A stretch of DNA of 64,000 nucleotides from Ferirhizobium litorale. Lineage in GTDB: Bacteria > Pseudomonadota > Alphaproteobacteria > Rhizobiales > Rhizobiaceae. The position numbers were made by a program, and so were the translations under genes. The stretch lies in the NCBI GenBank assembly GCA_030028905.1, contig JALDYZ010000001.1, positions 434,001 through 498,000 of the forward strand, read 5' to 3'. Shown in pieces: positions 17,052 to 26,448 of the stretch. Each line of letters begins with the position of its first letter. Position 1 is the stretch's first letter. The notes beneath the pieces were generated by a model that made no database searches, was not told the origin of the DNA, and saw nothing but the letters and a program-made list of their open reading frames with translations.

Positions 17052-18154
17052 TCCCATTCCTGGATCTGAAAGCTCAGTATGCGTCGATCAAGGACGAGGT
17101 CGATGCGGCGGCGCTGCGCGTACTTGCCTCGACGCAGTATGTGCTGGGCGAAGAGGTGGTCGGCCTCGAAGAGGAGTTCGCGGCCTATTGCGGCGCGAAG
17201 CACGCGATCGCCGTCAACACGGGTACGAGCGCCCTGCATCTTGCGCTGCTGGCGGCGGGCATCGGGCCCGATGACGAGGTGATCACCGTGCCCTTCACCT
17301 TCGTCGCGACGGTTTCGGCGATCTGCTACACCGGGGCAAGACCGGTCTTCGTCGATGTCGAGCCTGTCACGCTGACCATGGACCCGGCTAGGCTAGAGGC
17401 CGCGATCACGCCCCGTACCAAGGCGATCATGCCCGTGCACCTCTACGGGCAGATGGCCGGCATGGACGAGATCAAGGCGATCGCTGACCGCCATAGCCTG
17501 CCGGTCATCGAGGATGCATGCCAGGCCCATGGCGCCGAATACAAGGGCCGTCGCGCCGGAAGCATCGGTGTATCCGGGTGCTTCAGCTTCTATCCCGGCA
17601 AGAATCTCGGCGCCTGCGGGGAGGGCGGGATCGTCGTCACCAGCAGCGACGAGCATGCCCGGATGATCCGCATGCTGCGCGACTGGGGTCAGGAGGAGCG
17701 CTACCACCATGCGCTCAAGGGGTTCAACTACCGGATGGACGGTATCCAGGGCGCAATCCTCCGTGTCAAGCTCAGGCACCTCGAAGACTGGACCGAGGCC
17801 CGCCGCGCCCACGCGGCGCACTATACCTCGCTGCTTGCAGGGGTGAAAAGCGTGAAGACACCAATCGAAGCGGCGGACCGTCGCCACGTCTATCACATCT
17901 ATGCGATCCGGAGCCGCGACCGCGACGGCCTGCAGCACGCGCTGCGCGCCGAGGGTATCCAGACGGGCTTGCACTACCCCATTCCGGTGCATCTCCAGAA
18001 GGCGCATGCCGACCTTGGCTATAGCGTCGGCGATTTCCCGGTCTCGGAAGCTGCGGCGGCGGAAGTGCTTTCGCTGCCCATCTATCCGGAAATGACATCG
18101 CGGCAGGTGGAGCAGGTAGCCGCTGCAGTGGAGCAGGATGCCTATGTCAGCTGA
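17048..18154 (+). CDS. DegT/DnrJ/EryC1 PLP aminotransferase, WbpE/WlbC-like
   Basis: 368 residues, type I PLP aminotransferase fold. [11 protein letters not shown] at the N-terminus, substrate loop NTGTSAL (57-63), PLP-contacting EDACQAHGAEY (155-165), and catalytic Lys185 in FYPGKNLGACGEGG. This is the sugar aminotransferase class; WbpE puts an amino group on C3 of the 3-keto uronic acid made by the preceding dehydrogenase. ATGA overlap with the upstream gene sets the start; a longer frame from 16913 is not needed. Confidence 0.87.
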   Translation: MIPFLDLKAQYASIKDEVDAAALRVLASTQYVLGEEVVGLEEEFAAYCGAKHAIAVNTGTSALHLALLAAGIGPDDEVITVPFTFVATVSAICYTGARPVFVDVEPVTLTMDPARLEAAITPRTKAIMPVHLYGQMAGMDEIKAIADRHSLPVIEDACQAHGAEYKGRRAGSIGVSGCFSFYPGKNLGACGEGGIVVTSSDEHARMIRMLRDWGQEERYHHALKGFNYRMDGIQGAILRVKLRHLEDWTEARRAHAAHYTSLLAGVKSVKTPIEAADRRHVYHIYAIRSRDRDGLQHALRAEGIQTGLHYPIPVHLQKAHADLGYSVGDFPVSEAAAAEVLSLPIYPEMTSRQVEQVAAAVEQDAYVS

Positions 18155-18848
18155 TTTTGCACGGGCAGCCCGGGTCGTCGCCGCAGTGCATGGCCGCCAG
18201 GAAACACCTGCCGATCCGGGCTATCAGGCCGGACTCGCGGACGAGCTCAGGCAAACCTATGGGCAGGCGGGGCTCATCGAACTCTATGGACGTTTCTCGG
18301 CTGGCGACGGCTTCATCGATGCTCTGATGCGAAAAACCATCTGGCAAAGCCTGGCGCGGCGCTGCGGGGCCGGGCTCAAGGTGGGCAGCGGCGCGTGTTT
18401 CAAGCATGCCGAGACCTTCGAGATCGGCGACGGCGTCTTCATCGGGGCGCAGGCCTATATCCAGGGGCGCTACGATGGCACCTGTATCATCGGCAACAAT
18501 GTCTGGATCGGTCCGCAAGCCTTTCTCGATGCGCGCGACCTTGTCATGGAGGACTATGTTGGCTGGGGGCCGGGCGCCAAGATCCTCGGATCGGGCCATA
18601 CCGGCATCCCGATCGACGTGCCGATCGTTCGCACCGACCTGGAAATCAAGCCCGTACGCATCGGTGCGTGGGCCGATATCGGAACCAATGTGACGATCCT
18701 CCCGGGAGTCACGATCGGCAAGGGGGCAATCGTCGGTGCCGGCGCGGTTGTCGTCTCCGATGTCGAACCCTTCTCGGTGGTGGCGGGCGTTCCGGCAAAA
18801 TTCCTGCGCTGGCGGACGGACACCGATCCGACCCCGGCGACACCTTAA
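18144..18848 (+). CDS. Left-handed beta-helix acyl/acetyltransferase
   Basis: 234 residues. An N-terminal helical part (1-70) precedes hexapeptide repeats (CIIGNNVWIGPQ, VRIGAWADIGTNVTILPGVTIGKGAIVGAGAVV) and the VEPFSVVAGVPAKFLRW closure, typical of WecD/VatB/NodL-like O- or N-acetyltransferases. Starts inside the end of the aminotransferase gene with an AGGA site seven bases before the ATG. A second acetyltransferase in the operon suggests either a further N-acylated amino sugar or O-acetyl decoration of the polymer. Confidence 0.82.
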   Translation: MSADFARAARVVAAVHGRQETPADPGYQAGLADELRQTYGQAGLIELYGRFSAGDGFIDALMRKTIWQSLARRCGAGLKVGSGACFKHAETFEIGDGVFIGAQAYIQGRYDGTCIIGNNVWIGPQAFLDARDLVMEDYVGWGPGAKILGSGHTGIPIDVPIVRTDLEIKPVRIGAWADIGTNVTILPGVTIGKGAIVGAGAVVVSDVEPFSVVAGVPAKFLRWRTDTDPTPATP

Positions 18849-18864
18849 AGCGATAGGACAGGTC

Positions 18865-19839
18865 ATGAAGAACAAGCGTATTCTGATTACCGGCGGCGCG
18901 GGACTGATCGGCTCGCATATCGCGGATCTGGTTGCCTTGGAGGAGCCGCGCGAAATCCTCATCCTTGACAATTTCGTTCGCGGGCGGCGCGAAAACCTGA
19001 GCGGGGCGGCGCGCAATGCTGCGCTGACGATCATCGAAGGCGACATCAGGGATCGCGCCCTGCTGAAGGAACTTTTCGACGGCGTCTACATCGTGTTTCA
19101 CCAGGCGGCCATCCGCATCACCCAGTGCGCCGAGGAGCCACGGCTTGCATTCGACGTGCTGGCAGGCGGCACTTTCGACGTTCTTGAGGCGGCAGTGCAG
19201 GCAGGCGTCTCGAAGGTCGTTGCTGCTTCTTCGGCTTCCGTGCTGGGGCAGGCCGACAGCTTTCCGACGACAGAAGACCACCATCCCTATAACAACCGGA
19301 CGATCTACGGCGCGGCAAAGGCATTCAACGAGGGTCTGCTTCGCAGTTTTGCCGAGATGTACGACCTGCGCTATGCGGCCATGCGCTATTTCAATGTCTA
19401 TGGACCGCGCATGGACGTGCATGGCGTCTATACCGAAGTGCTGATCCGCTGGATGGAACGCATCGCCGCAGGGCTTTCGCCGATCATCATGGGGGACGGC
19501 ACGCAGACACTTGATTTCGTGCATGTGCATGACATTGCGCGCGTCAACGTTCTTGCGGCGAAGTCCGACGTGACCGACGAGGTCTTCAACGTCGCCAGCG
19601 GCGAGGAAACGAGCCTGCGCGAGCTGGCCGCTCTGCTGACGCGGATCATGGGGTCTTCGCTCGAGCCGCAATACGCGCCGGCACGCAAGGTCAATCCCGT
19701 AACGCGCCGGCTGGCTTCGACCGAGAAGGCCGAGCGACTCCTGGGCTTCAAGACCGAAGTCGGGCTGGAAGAAGGGTTGCGTGACCTCGTCGACTGGTGG
19801 CGACAGGAAAAGGCGGTCAGCGCAGGGGAAGCCGCATGA
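18865..19839 (+). CDS. NAD-dependent nucleotide-sugar epimerase/dehydratase (SDR family)
   Basis: 324 residues. NAD-binding GGAGLIGS (10-17), catalytic YGAAK (Tyr148, Lys152) and the Ser/Ser pair ASSASV. The RYFNVYGPRMD stretch and GDGTQTLDFVHV are extended-SDR hallmarks of UDP-sugar 4-epimerases and 4,6-dehydratases. It could supply a 4-keto sugar to the aminotransferase that follows with an ATGA overlap. Exact substrate is not readable; WbpP-like epimerase and 4,6-dehydratase are both possible. Confidence 0.83.
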   Translation: MKNKRILITGGAGLIGSHIADLVALEEPREILILDNFVRGRRENLSGAARNAALTIIEGDIRDRALLKELFDGVYIVFHQAAIRITQCAEEPRLAFDVLAGGTFDVLEAAVQAGVSKVVAASSASVLGQADSFPTTEDHHPYNNRTIYGAAKAFNEGLLRSFAEMYDLRYAAMRYFNVYGPRMDVHGVYTEVLIRWMERIAAGLSPIIMGDGTQTLDFVHVHDIARVNVLAAKSDVTDEVFNVASGEETSLRELAALLTRIMGSSLEPQYAPARKVNPVTRRLASTEKAERLLGFKTEVGLEEGLRDLVDWWRQEKAVSAGEAA

Positions 19840-21023
19840 GCCAGACGCAGATCCCGGTGGCAAAGCCCGTTCTCGACGAGCAGGAAGTCGAGGCGGTCCG
19901 GCGCGTGATCCTGTCCGGCTGGGTGACGCAGGGCCCGGAAGTGGCCGCCTTCGAAAAGGAGTTTGCCGAATTCGTCGGCACCGACCATGCCTGCGCGGTT
20001 TCCAACTGCACGACGGCGCTGCATCTGGCGCTGAAGGTCGTGGGCGTTGGCGCCGGGGATGAGGTTGTTACCGTCAGCCATTCGTTCATTGCGACTGCAA
20101 ATGCCATCCGCTATTGCGGTGGCGTGCCGGTCTTCATCGATATCGAACGTGATGGCTTCAACATCGACTCCGAGCTGATCGAGGTGGCGATCACGCCGCG
20201 GACAAAGGCAATCCTGTGCGTGCACCAGCTCGGGATGCCCTGTGATCTCCGCCGCATCGTCGAGATCGGCCAGCGTCACGCAATCCCGGTCATCGAGGAC
20301 GCCGCCTGTGCATCCGGCAGCGAGATCCTCTGGGATGGCCAGTGGGAGAAGATCGGCAAACCGCATGGGGATATCGCCTGTTTCTCGTTCCACCCCCGCA
20401 AGGTCGTCACCACCGGCGACGGAGGCATGCTGACCACCGCCAACCCCGAATACGACCGGAAGTTCCGGCTGTGGCGCCAACACGGCATGAGCGTTACCGA
20501 TGCGGTGCGCCACGGCTCGAAGCAGGTGATCTACGAGAACTATCCCGAACTCGGTTACAATTATCGCATGACTGACATGCAGGCGGCAGTCGGCCGGGAG
20601 CAACTGAAGCGCTTGCCGGCACTTGTGGCGAGGCGTCGCCAACTCGCCGCCTTGTACGCGAAGCACCTCGGGTCAATCCCCGCCATGAGTTTGCCGGTCG
20701 AGCCTGTATGGGCGCGCAGCAACTGGCAGAGCTATTGCGTGCGGCTTCCCCCCGAGTGGGACCAGCGCGATACCATGCAGGCGCTGCTTGACAAAGGCAT
20801 CTCCACCCGGCGCGGGGTGATGAACATCCATCTCGAGGACGCCTACACGGACACGCGTTCGCATCGTGTGGTAGGGAACCTGCAGGAGAGTGTCGCAGCG
20901 CAGGAGCGGACAGTGATCCTGCCGCTGTTTGCCCAAATGACGGACAACGACGTGTCGAGGATCGTCGACGCGCTTCGCGATTGTGCCCCGATTTGCAATC
21001 TGGCGGCGGCCCAGGTCGGCTGA
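19836..21023 (+). CDS. DegT/DnrJ/EryC1 PLP aminotransferase (second copy)
   Basis: 395 residues, clearly different from the first aminotransferase in the operon. It starts IPVAKPVLDEQEVEAV and has TQGPEVAAFE, the substrate loop SNCTTAL, PLP-contacting EDAACASGSE, and catalytic Lys189 in FHPRKVVTTGDGG. This group resembles perosamine/4-amino-4,6-dideoxy sugar aminotransferases (PerA-like), which would act on the 4-keto product of the preceding SDR enzyme (inference). Last gene of the plus-strand operon; a strong terminator follows. Confidence 0.86.
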   Translation: MSQTQIPVAKPVLDEQEVEAVRRVILSGWVTQGPEVAAFEKEFAEFVGTDHACAVSNCTTALHLALKVVGVGAGDEVVTVSHSFIATANAIRYCGGVPVFIDIERDGFNIDSELIEVAITPRTKAILCVHQLGMPCDLRRIVEIGQRHAIPVIEDAACASGSEILWDGQWEKIGKPHGDIACFSFHPRKVVTTGDGGMLTTANPEYDRKFRLWRQHGMSVTDAVRHGSKQVIYENYPELGYNYRMTDMQAAVGREQLKRLPALVARRRQLAALYAKHLGSIPAMSLPVEPVWARSNWQSYCVRLPPEWDQRDTMQALLDKGISTRRGVMNIHLEDAYTDTRSHRVVGNLQESVAAQERTVILPLFAQMTDNDVSRIVDALRDCAPICNLAAAQVG

Positions 21024-21049
21024 CCAAAAGGTCCGATTTTATGTCGTGC

Positions 21050-21080
21050 ACCCCGCAGGCCGATGCGGGGTGTTTTCTTG
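21050..21080 (+). terminator. Rho-independent terminator of the sugar-biosynthesis operon
   Basis: Stem ACCCCGCA / TGCGGGGT with a six-base loop, followed by GTTTTCTT. Lies 26 bases after the aminotransferase stop and faces the converging flippase gene. Confidence 0.82.
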
Positions 21081-21187
21081 TGCGCCAGCCAATTTATGGA
21101 GAGGCCTCCAGAATGCCGATCCATCCGCTGGAAAAGCGATCGGCTGCGGTCTGGCTGAGCCACTGTAGCCGGGACGGGTGCTCGCGT

Positions 21188-22696
21188 TCACACGAACCTG
21201 GCAACCATCGACCGGATAGGCGCAGGAAGGTTTTCCGGCGGAATCAGCGTGACCAGCATCCTGAGGGAGAACAGCCCTGTCGCCATCGTCGCCACGCAGC
21301 CGAGCGCGATTGCCTGCCAGAACGGCAGGAACTGGAAGGCGGCATACACCACCCCCGCAAGCGGAAGAAAGATCATGACGAGCCTGCGATTGTCTGCAGA
21401 CCAGCGGAAGCCGCTCATTCGCCGTGCAATCCAGTAGATCAGGATCGAGTGCCATGCATACAGACCGAAGAAAGCCGCGCCGGCGCCGACCGTTCCGAAA
21501 TTCTTTACCAGCAGCCAGGCCAACCCGACATGCACGACAGTCGCCGCCACTTCCGTCCAGAAGAAGATCTTCTCCGCCCCTTTCGCGAGCACGATGAACC
21601 CTATCGGCCAGGCGACGATACGCAGCATCATTCCAAGGCAGATCCACCGCAACAGGTCCGTCGCGGCATAGAACTCCGGTGAATAGAATATTCTCAACAC
21701 CAGCGGCGCCAGTGTCAGCGTGGCAAGCAGGCCGGGTCCGGCGAGCAAAATGCTGACCTGGGTCTGCTCGTTTATCAACCGGTTGCATTCGTCGTCGTCG
21801 TTGGCGACTGCCGTGAGGCGTGGATAAAAATCCGTGCCCATGGCCTGCAGGACGAATCCAGCATAAAGGCCGCCGAGTGCCCAGGCCGCCTGGTAGAGGC
21901 CGGCCGCATGAAATCCGTTCTCGTTCAGCACGATGATACGGATCGCGTAGGCGCTGCCGAAGGTCAGTACGCCGCTGATCATGAAAATTAAACCCAGCCT
22001 CAGCAGGGATACGGTTTCGGTGCGGAACTGCCGGAGCGACAGGGGTACGCTGCGTATCCGTATATTCCGGCTATACCACCAGGAGGTTACGAACATTGCT
22101 GCGGCGACCGCGACGAGGGATGCGACGACCCCGTCCGCGCCGAAGAAGTAGATCAACGGGATGCTGATCACCGTGCTGTAGAATGCCCCCAGCACGTTCA
22201 TCCGCGCCAGGCTTGAGATCTCGCGCATGCCCTGGATGAGGGCGCTCTGGCCACCGGCGATGATCTGGAAGAAAATCGCCAGCGAAAGCAGCATCATCCC
22301 GGCGGTGTGCTTCGTGTCCCCGAAGGTGAAGCGGCCAATCGGCGCCGCGAAAATGAACAGCAGCAGTGCGCCGACCAGACCGAGTAGCACCGAGACGCGC
22401 CTTAGCACCATTGCCGTCCGGGCGATTTGCTCGGCGTCATTGCTGCCGGTGGCGGCAGCGATCTGACGCACGCCGCTGGGGTTGACCCCCATCCCCGCGA
22501 TTGTCTGCGCTATGTCGGCCGTCGACATGTAGAGACCCATCAGACCGATGCCTTCGGGCCCGAGCAAAAGCGCCATGGCCTTGTTGCGGATGATGGAAAA
22601 GCCCACGTTGATAACGGACGAGCCACCGATCAACGCGGTCGATTTCAGTATCTGGGTGTAGCTCCGTTTGTTGGCTGGGCTCGCAGGTATGTCCAT
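21188..22696 (-). CDS. wzx: Wzx-type polysaccharide flippase
   Basis: 502 residues with about 12-14 hydrophobic segments. Near the N-terminus it has KSTALIGGSSVINVGFSIIRNK and ALLLGPEGIGLMGLY, typical of O-antigen translocases in the MOP superfamily. It would flip the undecaprenyl-linked repeat unit to the periplasmic side for the polymerase. Third gene after the export protein and rmlA on the minus strand. No strong ribosome-binding site at the ATG, but the family start fits. Confidence 0.88.
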   Translation of the reverse strand: MDIPASPANKRSYTQILKSTALIGGSSVINVGFSIIRNKAMALLLGPEGIGLMGLYMSTADIAQTIAGMGVNPSGVRQIAAATGSNDAEQIARTAMVLRRVSVLLGLVGALLLFIFAAPIGRFTFGDTKHTAGMMLLSLAIFFQIIAGGQSALIQGMREISSLARMNVLGAFYSTVISIPLIYFFGADGVVASLVAVAAAMFVTSWWYSRNIRIRSVPLSLRQFRTETVSLLRLGLIFMISGVLTFGSAYAIRIIVLNENGFHAAGLYQAAWALGGLYAGFVLQAMGTDFYPRLTAVANDDDECNRLINEQTQVSILLAGPGLLATLTLAPLVLRIFYSPEFYAATDLLRWICLGMMLRIVAWPIGFIVLAKGAEKIFFWTEVAATVVHVGLAWLLVKNFGTVGAGAAFFGLYAWHSILIYWIARRMSGFRWSADNRRLVMIFLPLAGVVYAAFQFLPFWQAIALGCVATMATGLFSLRMLVTLIPPENLPAPIRSMVARFV

Positions 22697-22868
22697 GGCT
22701 CGCGCTTGTTTCGAGTTCGATGTCAGCGAAGTGCAGCGACCATGAGCCGCCCTGATGACTTGTGAAGGGCACCCTTCATTGTGCCGCCGCGAGCGTTCCG
22801 AGGCGCTCGCCGGCGTAGCTGGTTGCCACCACGGCGTGGCAGCGGTCGCGCCCGTCCGTCTCCATCAG

Positions 22869-23849
22869 TCAAACCATATGCTTGAGGTGCATCGGTCGAC
22901 GGTCCGCACCGTTAGACGGAATATTCGGCGATGGCGTCGCCTTGTCCGTTTCGGGCGATCTACTTCCGTTCCTCAGAAGATGCTCCTCCACCCTGTTGCA
23001 TAGATACGAGGCATAGGCGGTTTTGCCGAGTTCCCGGGCACGGCTCAAAACTTGTTCCGGTTCGAGCCAGCCCAAATCCAGTGCAATTTCCTCAGGGCAG
23101 GCGATCTGTACGCCCTGGCGCCGTTCCACGGTCCGCACGAACGACGAGGCATCGTGCAGGCTCTCATAGGTTCCGGTATCGAGCCACGCATAGCCACGCC
23201 CGAGTTTCGACACGTAGAGTTCGTCACGGGCGAGATAAACGTTGTTGACAGTGGTGATCTCTAGTTCGCCGCGCTCCGACGGTGCGATCGAAGAGGCGAT
23301 ATCAATGACGTTGTTGTCATAGAAGTAAAGTCCCGTCACCGCCCAGTTTGATTTCGGGTTCGCGGGTTTCTCCTCGATGGTTCTTGCCTTGCCGGTTGCC
23401 TCGTCGAAGCTGACGACGCCATAGCGCTGGGGATCCTCGACATGATAGGCGAATACGGACGCGCCGCGCTTGCGGGCGGCGGCATGGCGGCAGATATCCG
23501 GCAAGCCATGTCCGAAAAAGATGTTGTCCCCGAGGATCATCGCCACCGTGTCGTTGCCGATGAAGTGGCGGCCGATGATGAAAGCTTCGGCCAACCCGTT
23601 GGGATGAGGCTGCTCGGCATAGGAAAGGTCCAGGCCAAAATCCGAGCCGTCGCCGAGAAGTGCTTTGAAGCACGGCAGGTCACGTGGCGTCGAAATGATG
23701 AGTATTTCCCGGATCCCCGCCAGCATCAGCACGCTCAGCGGGTAATAGATCATCGGTTTGTCGTAGATCGGGAGGATCTGCTTCGAGACGGCGATCGTCA
23801 GCGGGTAAAGTCTTGTGCCGCTTCCCCCGGCCAGTATTATGCCCTTCAT
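22869..23849 (-). CDS. rmlA: Glucose-1-phosphate thymidylyltransferase RmlA
   Basis: 326 residues. [18 protein letters not shown] is the nucleotide-binding signature, followed by [27 protein letters not shown] and [20 protein letters not shown], all RmlA-specific. It makes dTDP-glucose, entry point to dTDP-rhamnose and related sugars. About 35 residues at the C-terminus (polar, Pro/Ser-rich, after LLRN) exceed the usual ~290, so the end is extended. An ATG nine bases upstream (23858) is an alternative start. rmlC is 22 kb away and rmlB/rmlD are not seen. Confidence 0.92.
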   Translation of the reverse strand: MKGIILAGGSGTRLYPLTIAVSKQILPIYDKPMIYYPLSVLMLAGIREILIISTPRDLPCFKALLGDGSDFGLDLSYAEQPHPNGLAEAFIIGRHFIGNDTVAMILGDNIFFGHGLPDICRHAAARKRGASVFAYHVEDPQRYGVVSFDEATGKARTIEEKPANPKSNWAVTGLYFYDNNVIDIASSIAPSERGELEITTVNNVYLARDELYVSKLGRGYAWLDTGTYESLHDASSFVRTVERRQGVQIACPEEIALDLGWLEPEQVLSRARELGKTAYASYLCNRVEEHLLRNGSRSPETDKATPSPNIPSNGADRRPMHLKHMV

Positions 23850-23924
23850 CTGTTCCATACCCCTCTGGCATTGGTCGGCGTGGTGCAACAAAGTCGGTAC
23901 CTTTGCCAGTGCACGTCGCGCTCT

Positions 23925-25238
23925 TCATTTGAATTTGCTAGCCTGTTCCCTGCGCACGGCTGCCGAGGTCTCGGCACCTGGAGGCGAGAAATCCTCCGGC
24001 AACCGCTGGGTCACCTTGACAACATCGCCCGGTTCCAGAGCCGTGGTTTCGGAGACCTCAAGTTCGCGGCTCTTGCCGTCGTCTCGCCGTATCACCGTAA
24101 ATGCGAGCAGCGGTTTCTGCCCGGGAGACAGCGAGCCGGTGCTGGTCGTCAGGGTCTCTTGCAGCAGCTTCTGTTTCGTCTCCTGTTTCAACTCCAACTG
24201 AACAAGGGCTGCCCGCTCTGTCTGCAATTCGGAAGCCACTTCGCTTTGCCGCTTGTCGTATATTCCTTCGAGGTCTCGCGTTGCCTGACTTATGTTTTGC
24301 CGTGCACGCATAACGGAGGTTACGAGATCCAAGCGATCGCCGTGATACCCCCTGAGCACGCGTTCGACCTCGTACAGCCGTGATGGAACTATGGCGCCTT
24401 TTTCTATAAGTGCCTTGGTACTTCTGACCTGCTCTTCACCGGACTTTATGTCTTCGTCGGTGCTCTTGATCTTTTCTTCAAGCACCTTGATTTCCTCGTT
24501 CAGGAGTTCGCGCAGGCCAGATAACGATTTCGCTTCCCGCTCCAGCATGTTCGCGCGGGCAGAGAAGATGCGGTTTTCCTGATCGTAGATCGCGGTGAGG
24601 ACAGGGTCGGAATTGCGCGCCGGTTGCGGAAACCTGATCTCCTTCGCGCCAGACATCTCTGCTTCGAGCCGTGCAATTCTGGCTGCGGTCCTAAGCATAG
24701 AGTCTTCCGTGGCCCGCAATTCGCCAAGAAGGTTCGCGACTTCTTGCGATCCCGACAACTGATTTGCCTCGCGGGCTGCGCCGCCGCTCGTTGCCAATGC
24801 TTGCAGCACCGTCAACCCCGGTCGAAACTTGTATTCTCCGGGTTTCGAGACATCGCCGACAACGTAGACTGGTGGATATTCGACGATCTCCACCGTCGCC
24901 GCCGGCGTGTCGACCAGTCCGACCTGATCGCGCAGACGCTTGGCGATTTCGGCGGCCAAGCCCGAGTTGTCGAGATCGCCGACGGGAACAGTTCCGATCA
25001 TGGGCAACGCAACCGTACCCTGTTCGGAGATCTGGTATTCGCCGCCGAGTGCGCTCCATTGTTCATAGACGCCCTTGGTAGGGATCCATTGCACGATCGT
25101 CAGCCGAATTTTCGTCTGCGGGGGAAGGTCGCGGCTCACGGCATACCCGGGGGCAACGATCGATCCAAGCGCGCCCAGCATTGCGGCTGCCAAAAATTTT
25201 CCAAGCAGGGCGTGTCGATACGTCTGGGGTGCGCCCAT
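23925..25238 (-). CDS. Wza/ExoF-type polysaccharide export protein
   Basis: About 437 residues. A signal-like hydrophobic stretch lies at about residues 12-35 (KFLAAAMLGALGSIVAPGYA). The Poly_export/SLBB part follows: ISEQGTVALPMIGTVPVGDL, then YPPVYVVGDVSKPGEYKFRPGLTVLQAL. Residues ~185-370 form a long coiled coil (Glu/Leu/Arg heptads), and the C-terminus has ETTALEPGDVVKV. Size and plan match S. meliloti ExoF more than classical Wza: periplasmic, possibly outer-membrane associated. A TGGAGA site six bases before the ATG at 25238 is the best start; the frame is open to 25472. Confidence 0.86.
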   Translation of the reverse strand: MGAPQTYRHALLGKFLAAAMLGALGSIVAPGYAVSRDLPPQTKIRLTIVQWIPTKGVYEQWSALGGEYQISEQGTVALPMIGTVPVGDLDNSGLAAEIAKRLRDQVGLVDTPAATVEIVEYPPVYVVGDVSKPGEYKFRPGLTVLQALATSGGAAREANQLSGSQEVANLLGELRATEDSMLRTAARIARLEAEMSGAKEIRFPQPARNSDPVLTAIYDQENRIFSARANMLEREAKSLSGLRELLNEEIKVLEEKIKSTDEDIKSGEEQVRSTKALIEKGAIVPSRLYEVERVLRGYHGDRLDLVTSVMRARQNISQATRDLEGIYDKRQSEVASELQTERAALVQLELKQETKQKLLQETLTTSTGSLSPGQKPLLAFTVIRRDDGKSRELEVSETTALEPGDVVKVTQRLPEDFSPPGAETSAAVRREQASKFK

Positions 25239-25671
25239 GTACTTCTCCAACATGAATAACAAGTTGTCCTCGTATTGTCTGCTCGGATCGCAATATTGTG
25301 CATCACGCCATGCCTCAGTATGCAAATTCCCCAAACTTTGAGAAGTGGAATGAGGGGGGCGCGCTTTATCAATATTGGTAATGTCAGGTAGCGGCGGCCT
25401 GATTGGATTCAGGTCAGCCGATTGTTTTTGCGATTGATATGTCAATACTATCGATCGATAGATGGTATTCACTGTAGCGATCTAGTCATTTCGGATGAGG
25501 ACTAGGTATAATGAGGACCTGTCGCATGGTTACCTTCGATCAGGTTCTCAGCCCATTTACGTCGTCGCGACTGCGCCGCGCTTGGGCTAGGGTTGTTTCA
25601 ATCAACCATGAGAAGCAGTCGTAACCTGAGGCCGGGGGACTGCAAATCCAATGCGTTTCCAGGGTGAAAAG
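25239..25671. promoter_or_regulatory. Divergent control region, export operon / LuxR regulator
   Basis: AT-richer 430-base gap between the export-protein operon (left) and a LuxR-type regulator gene (right). Contains the perfect palindrome CTATCGATCGATAG (25448-25461), listed among findings. No coding frame with a ribosome-binding site. Confidence 0.5.
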
Positions 25672-26448
25672 ATGACATTTGTGAGCGGGGACAATCACTA
25701 TGCCGGAACCCGGGGCATTCGGGAGGGAAGCAAATGGGGGGAGCCGAAGCGGGTCGTTCTGATCGTTTCCGATGCCGGAACTGTGTCCGAGCGGCTTGTC
25801 GATGCGCTGGTGCGCGAGTTTCCGTGGATTGTGGTCGAACAGGTGGAGCACGTTCGTGATGCCTGTACGAACTTTTCCCATTCGGTCGCACTTATTCTTC
25901 TAGACCTCGCACTGATGAAAGACGCGCAAGCTGCCTCAACCTTGCTGGCGCGTTTGCATCCCCGTGCCCTGACGGCAGTGATGGAGCCCCACGACCGAAA
26001 CCTCGCGACTCCACTGGAAGATGTCATCGGGTCCTCACTGGTTCGCGGCGTGCTTCCGATGAATCTCAGGCTTGATGTATGGCTGTCCGTGGTCAGGCTG
26101 ATGCTTTGCGGTGGGGAGTATTTTCCGCCTGATCTCGTTCGAAACACCGGTCATGCCAGCGAGTCCACTGTTGTTGCCGCCGACAATGCCGACGCGCACA
26201 GTTCACGCACGAGTGACAGGCCAACCTTCGCCGAACTCACGCCGCGCGAAATGCAAATCCTTGAGATGGTGGCTCGTGGTATGCAGAACAAGCTGATTGC
26301 TGCCGAGTTCCGGCTGTCTGAGCACACGGTCAAGATCCACTTGCATCATATCATCAGCAAGCTGGGCGCACGCAACCGCACCGAGGCAGCTGCTAAGTAT
26401 CGCAATTTTCAGGAGTGCCTTGCGCGATCGTCGGCAGATGACCGTTAA
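25672..26448 (+). CDS. LuxR/FixJ-type regulator with receiver-like domain
   Basis: 258 residues. Residues ~25-140 look like a divergent receiver: VVLIVSDAG, then ALILLDLALM (an Asp at the expected strand 3 end), then VRGVLPMNLRLDVWLSVVRLMLCGGEYFPPDL, the usual last receiver strand and helix. The C-terminal LuxR HTH (~190-250) is clear: LTPREMQILEMVARGMQNKLIA...LSEHTVKIHLHHIISKLGARNRTEA. No cognate kinase lies nearby. An AGGGTG site six bases before ATG 25672 sets the start. Likely a local regulator of EPS genes, perhaps acting on the adjacent palindrome (inference). Confidence 0.86.
   Translation: MTFVSGDNHYAGTRGIREGSKWGEPKRVVLIVSDAGTVSERLVDALVREFPWIVVEQVEHVRDACTNFSHSVALILLDLALMKDAQAASTLLARLHPRALTAVMEPHDRNLATPLEDVIGSSLVRGVLPMNLRLDVWLSVVRLMLCGGEYFPPDLVRNTGHASESTVVAADNADAHSSRTSDRPTFAELTPREMQILEMVARGMQNKLIAAEFRLSEHTVKIHLHHIISKLGARNRTEAAAKYRNFQECLARSSADDR

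Noticed and set aside
15576-17057. A 493-codon minus-strand frame opposite the acetyltransferase and oxidoreductase genes
   Set aside because: Shadow; the plus strand has overlapping genes with strong family motifs.
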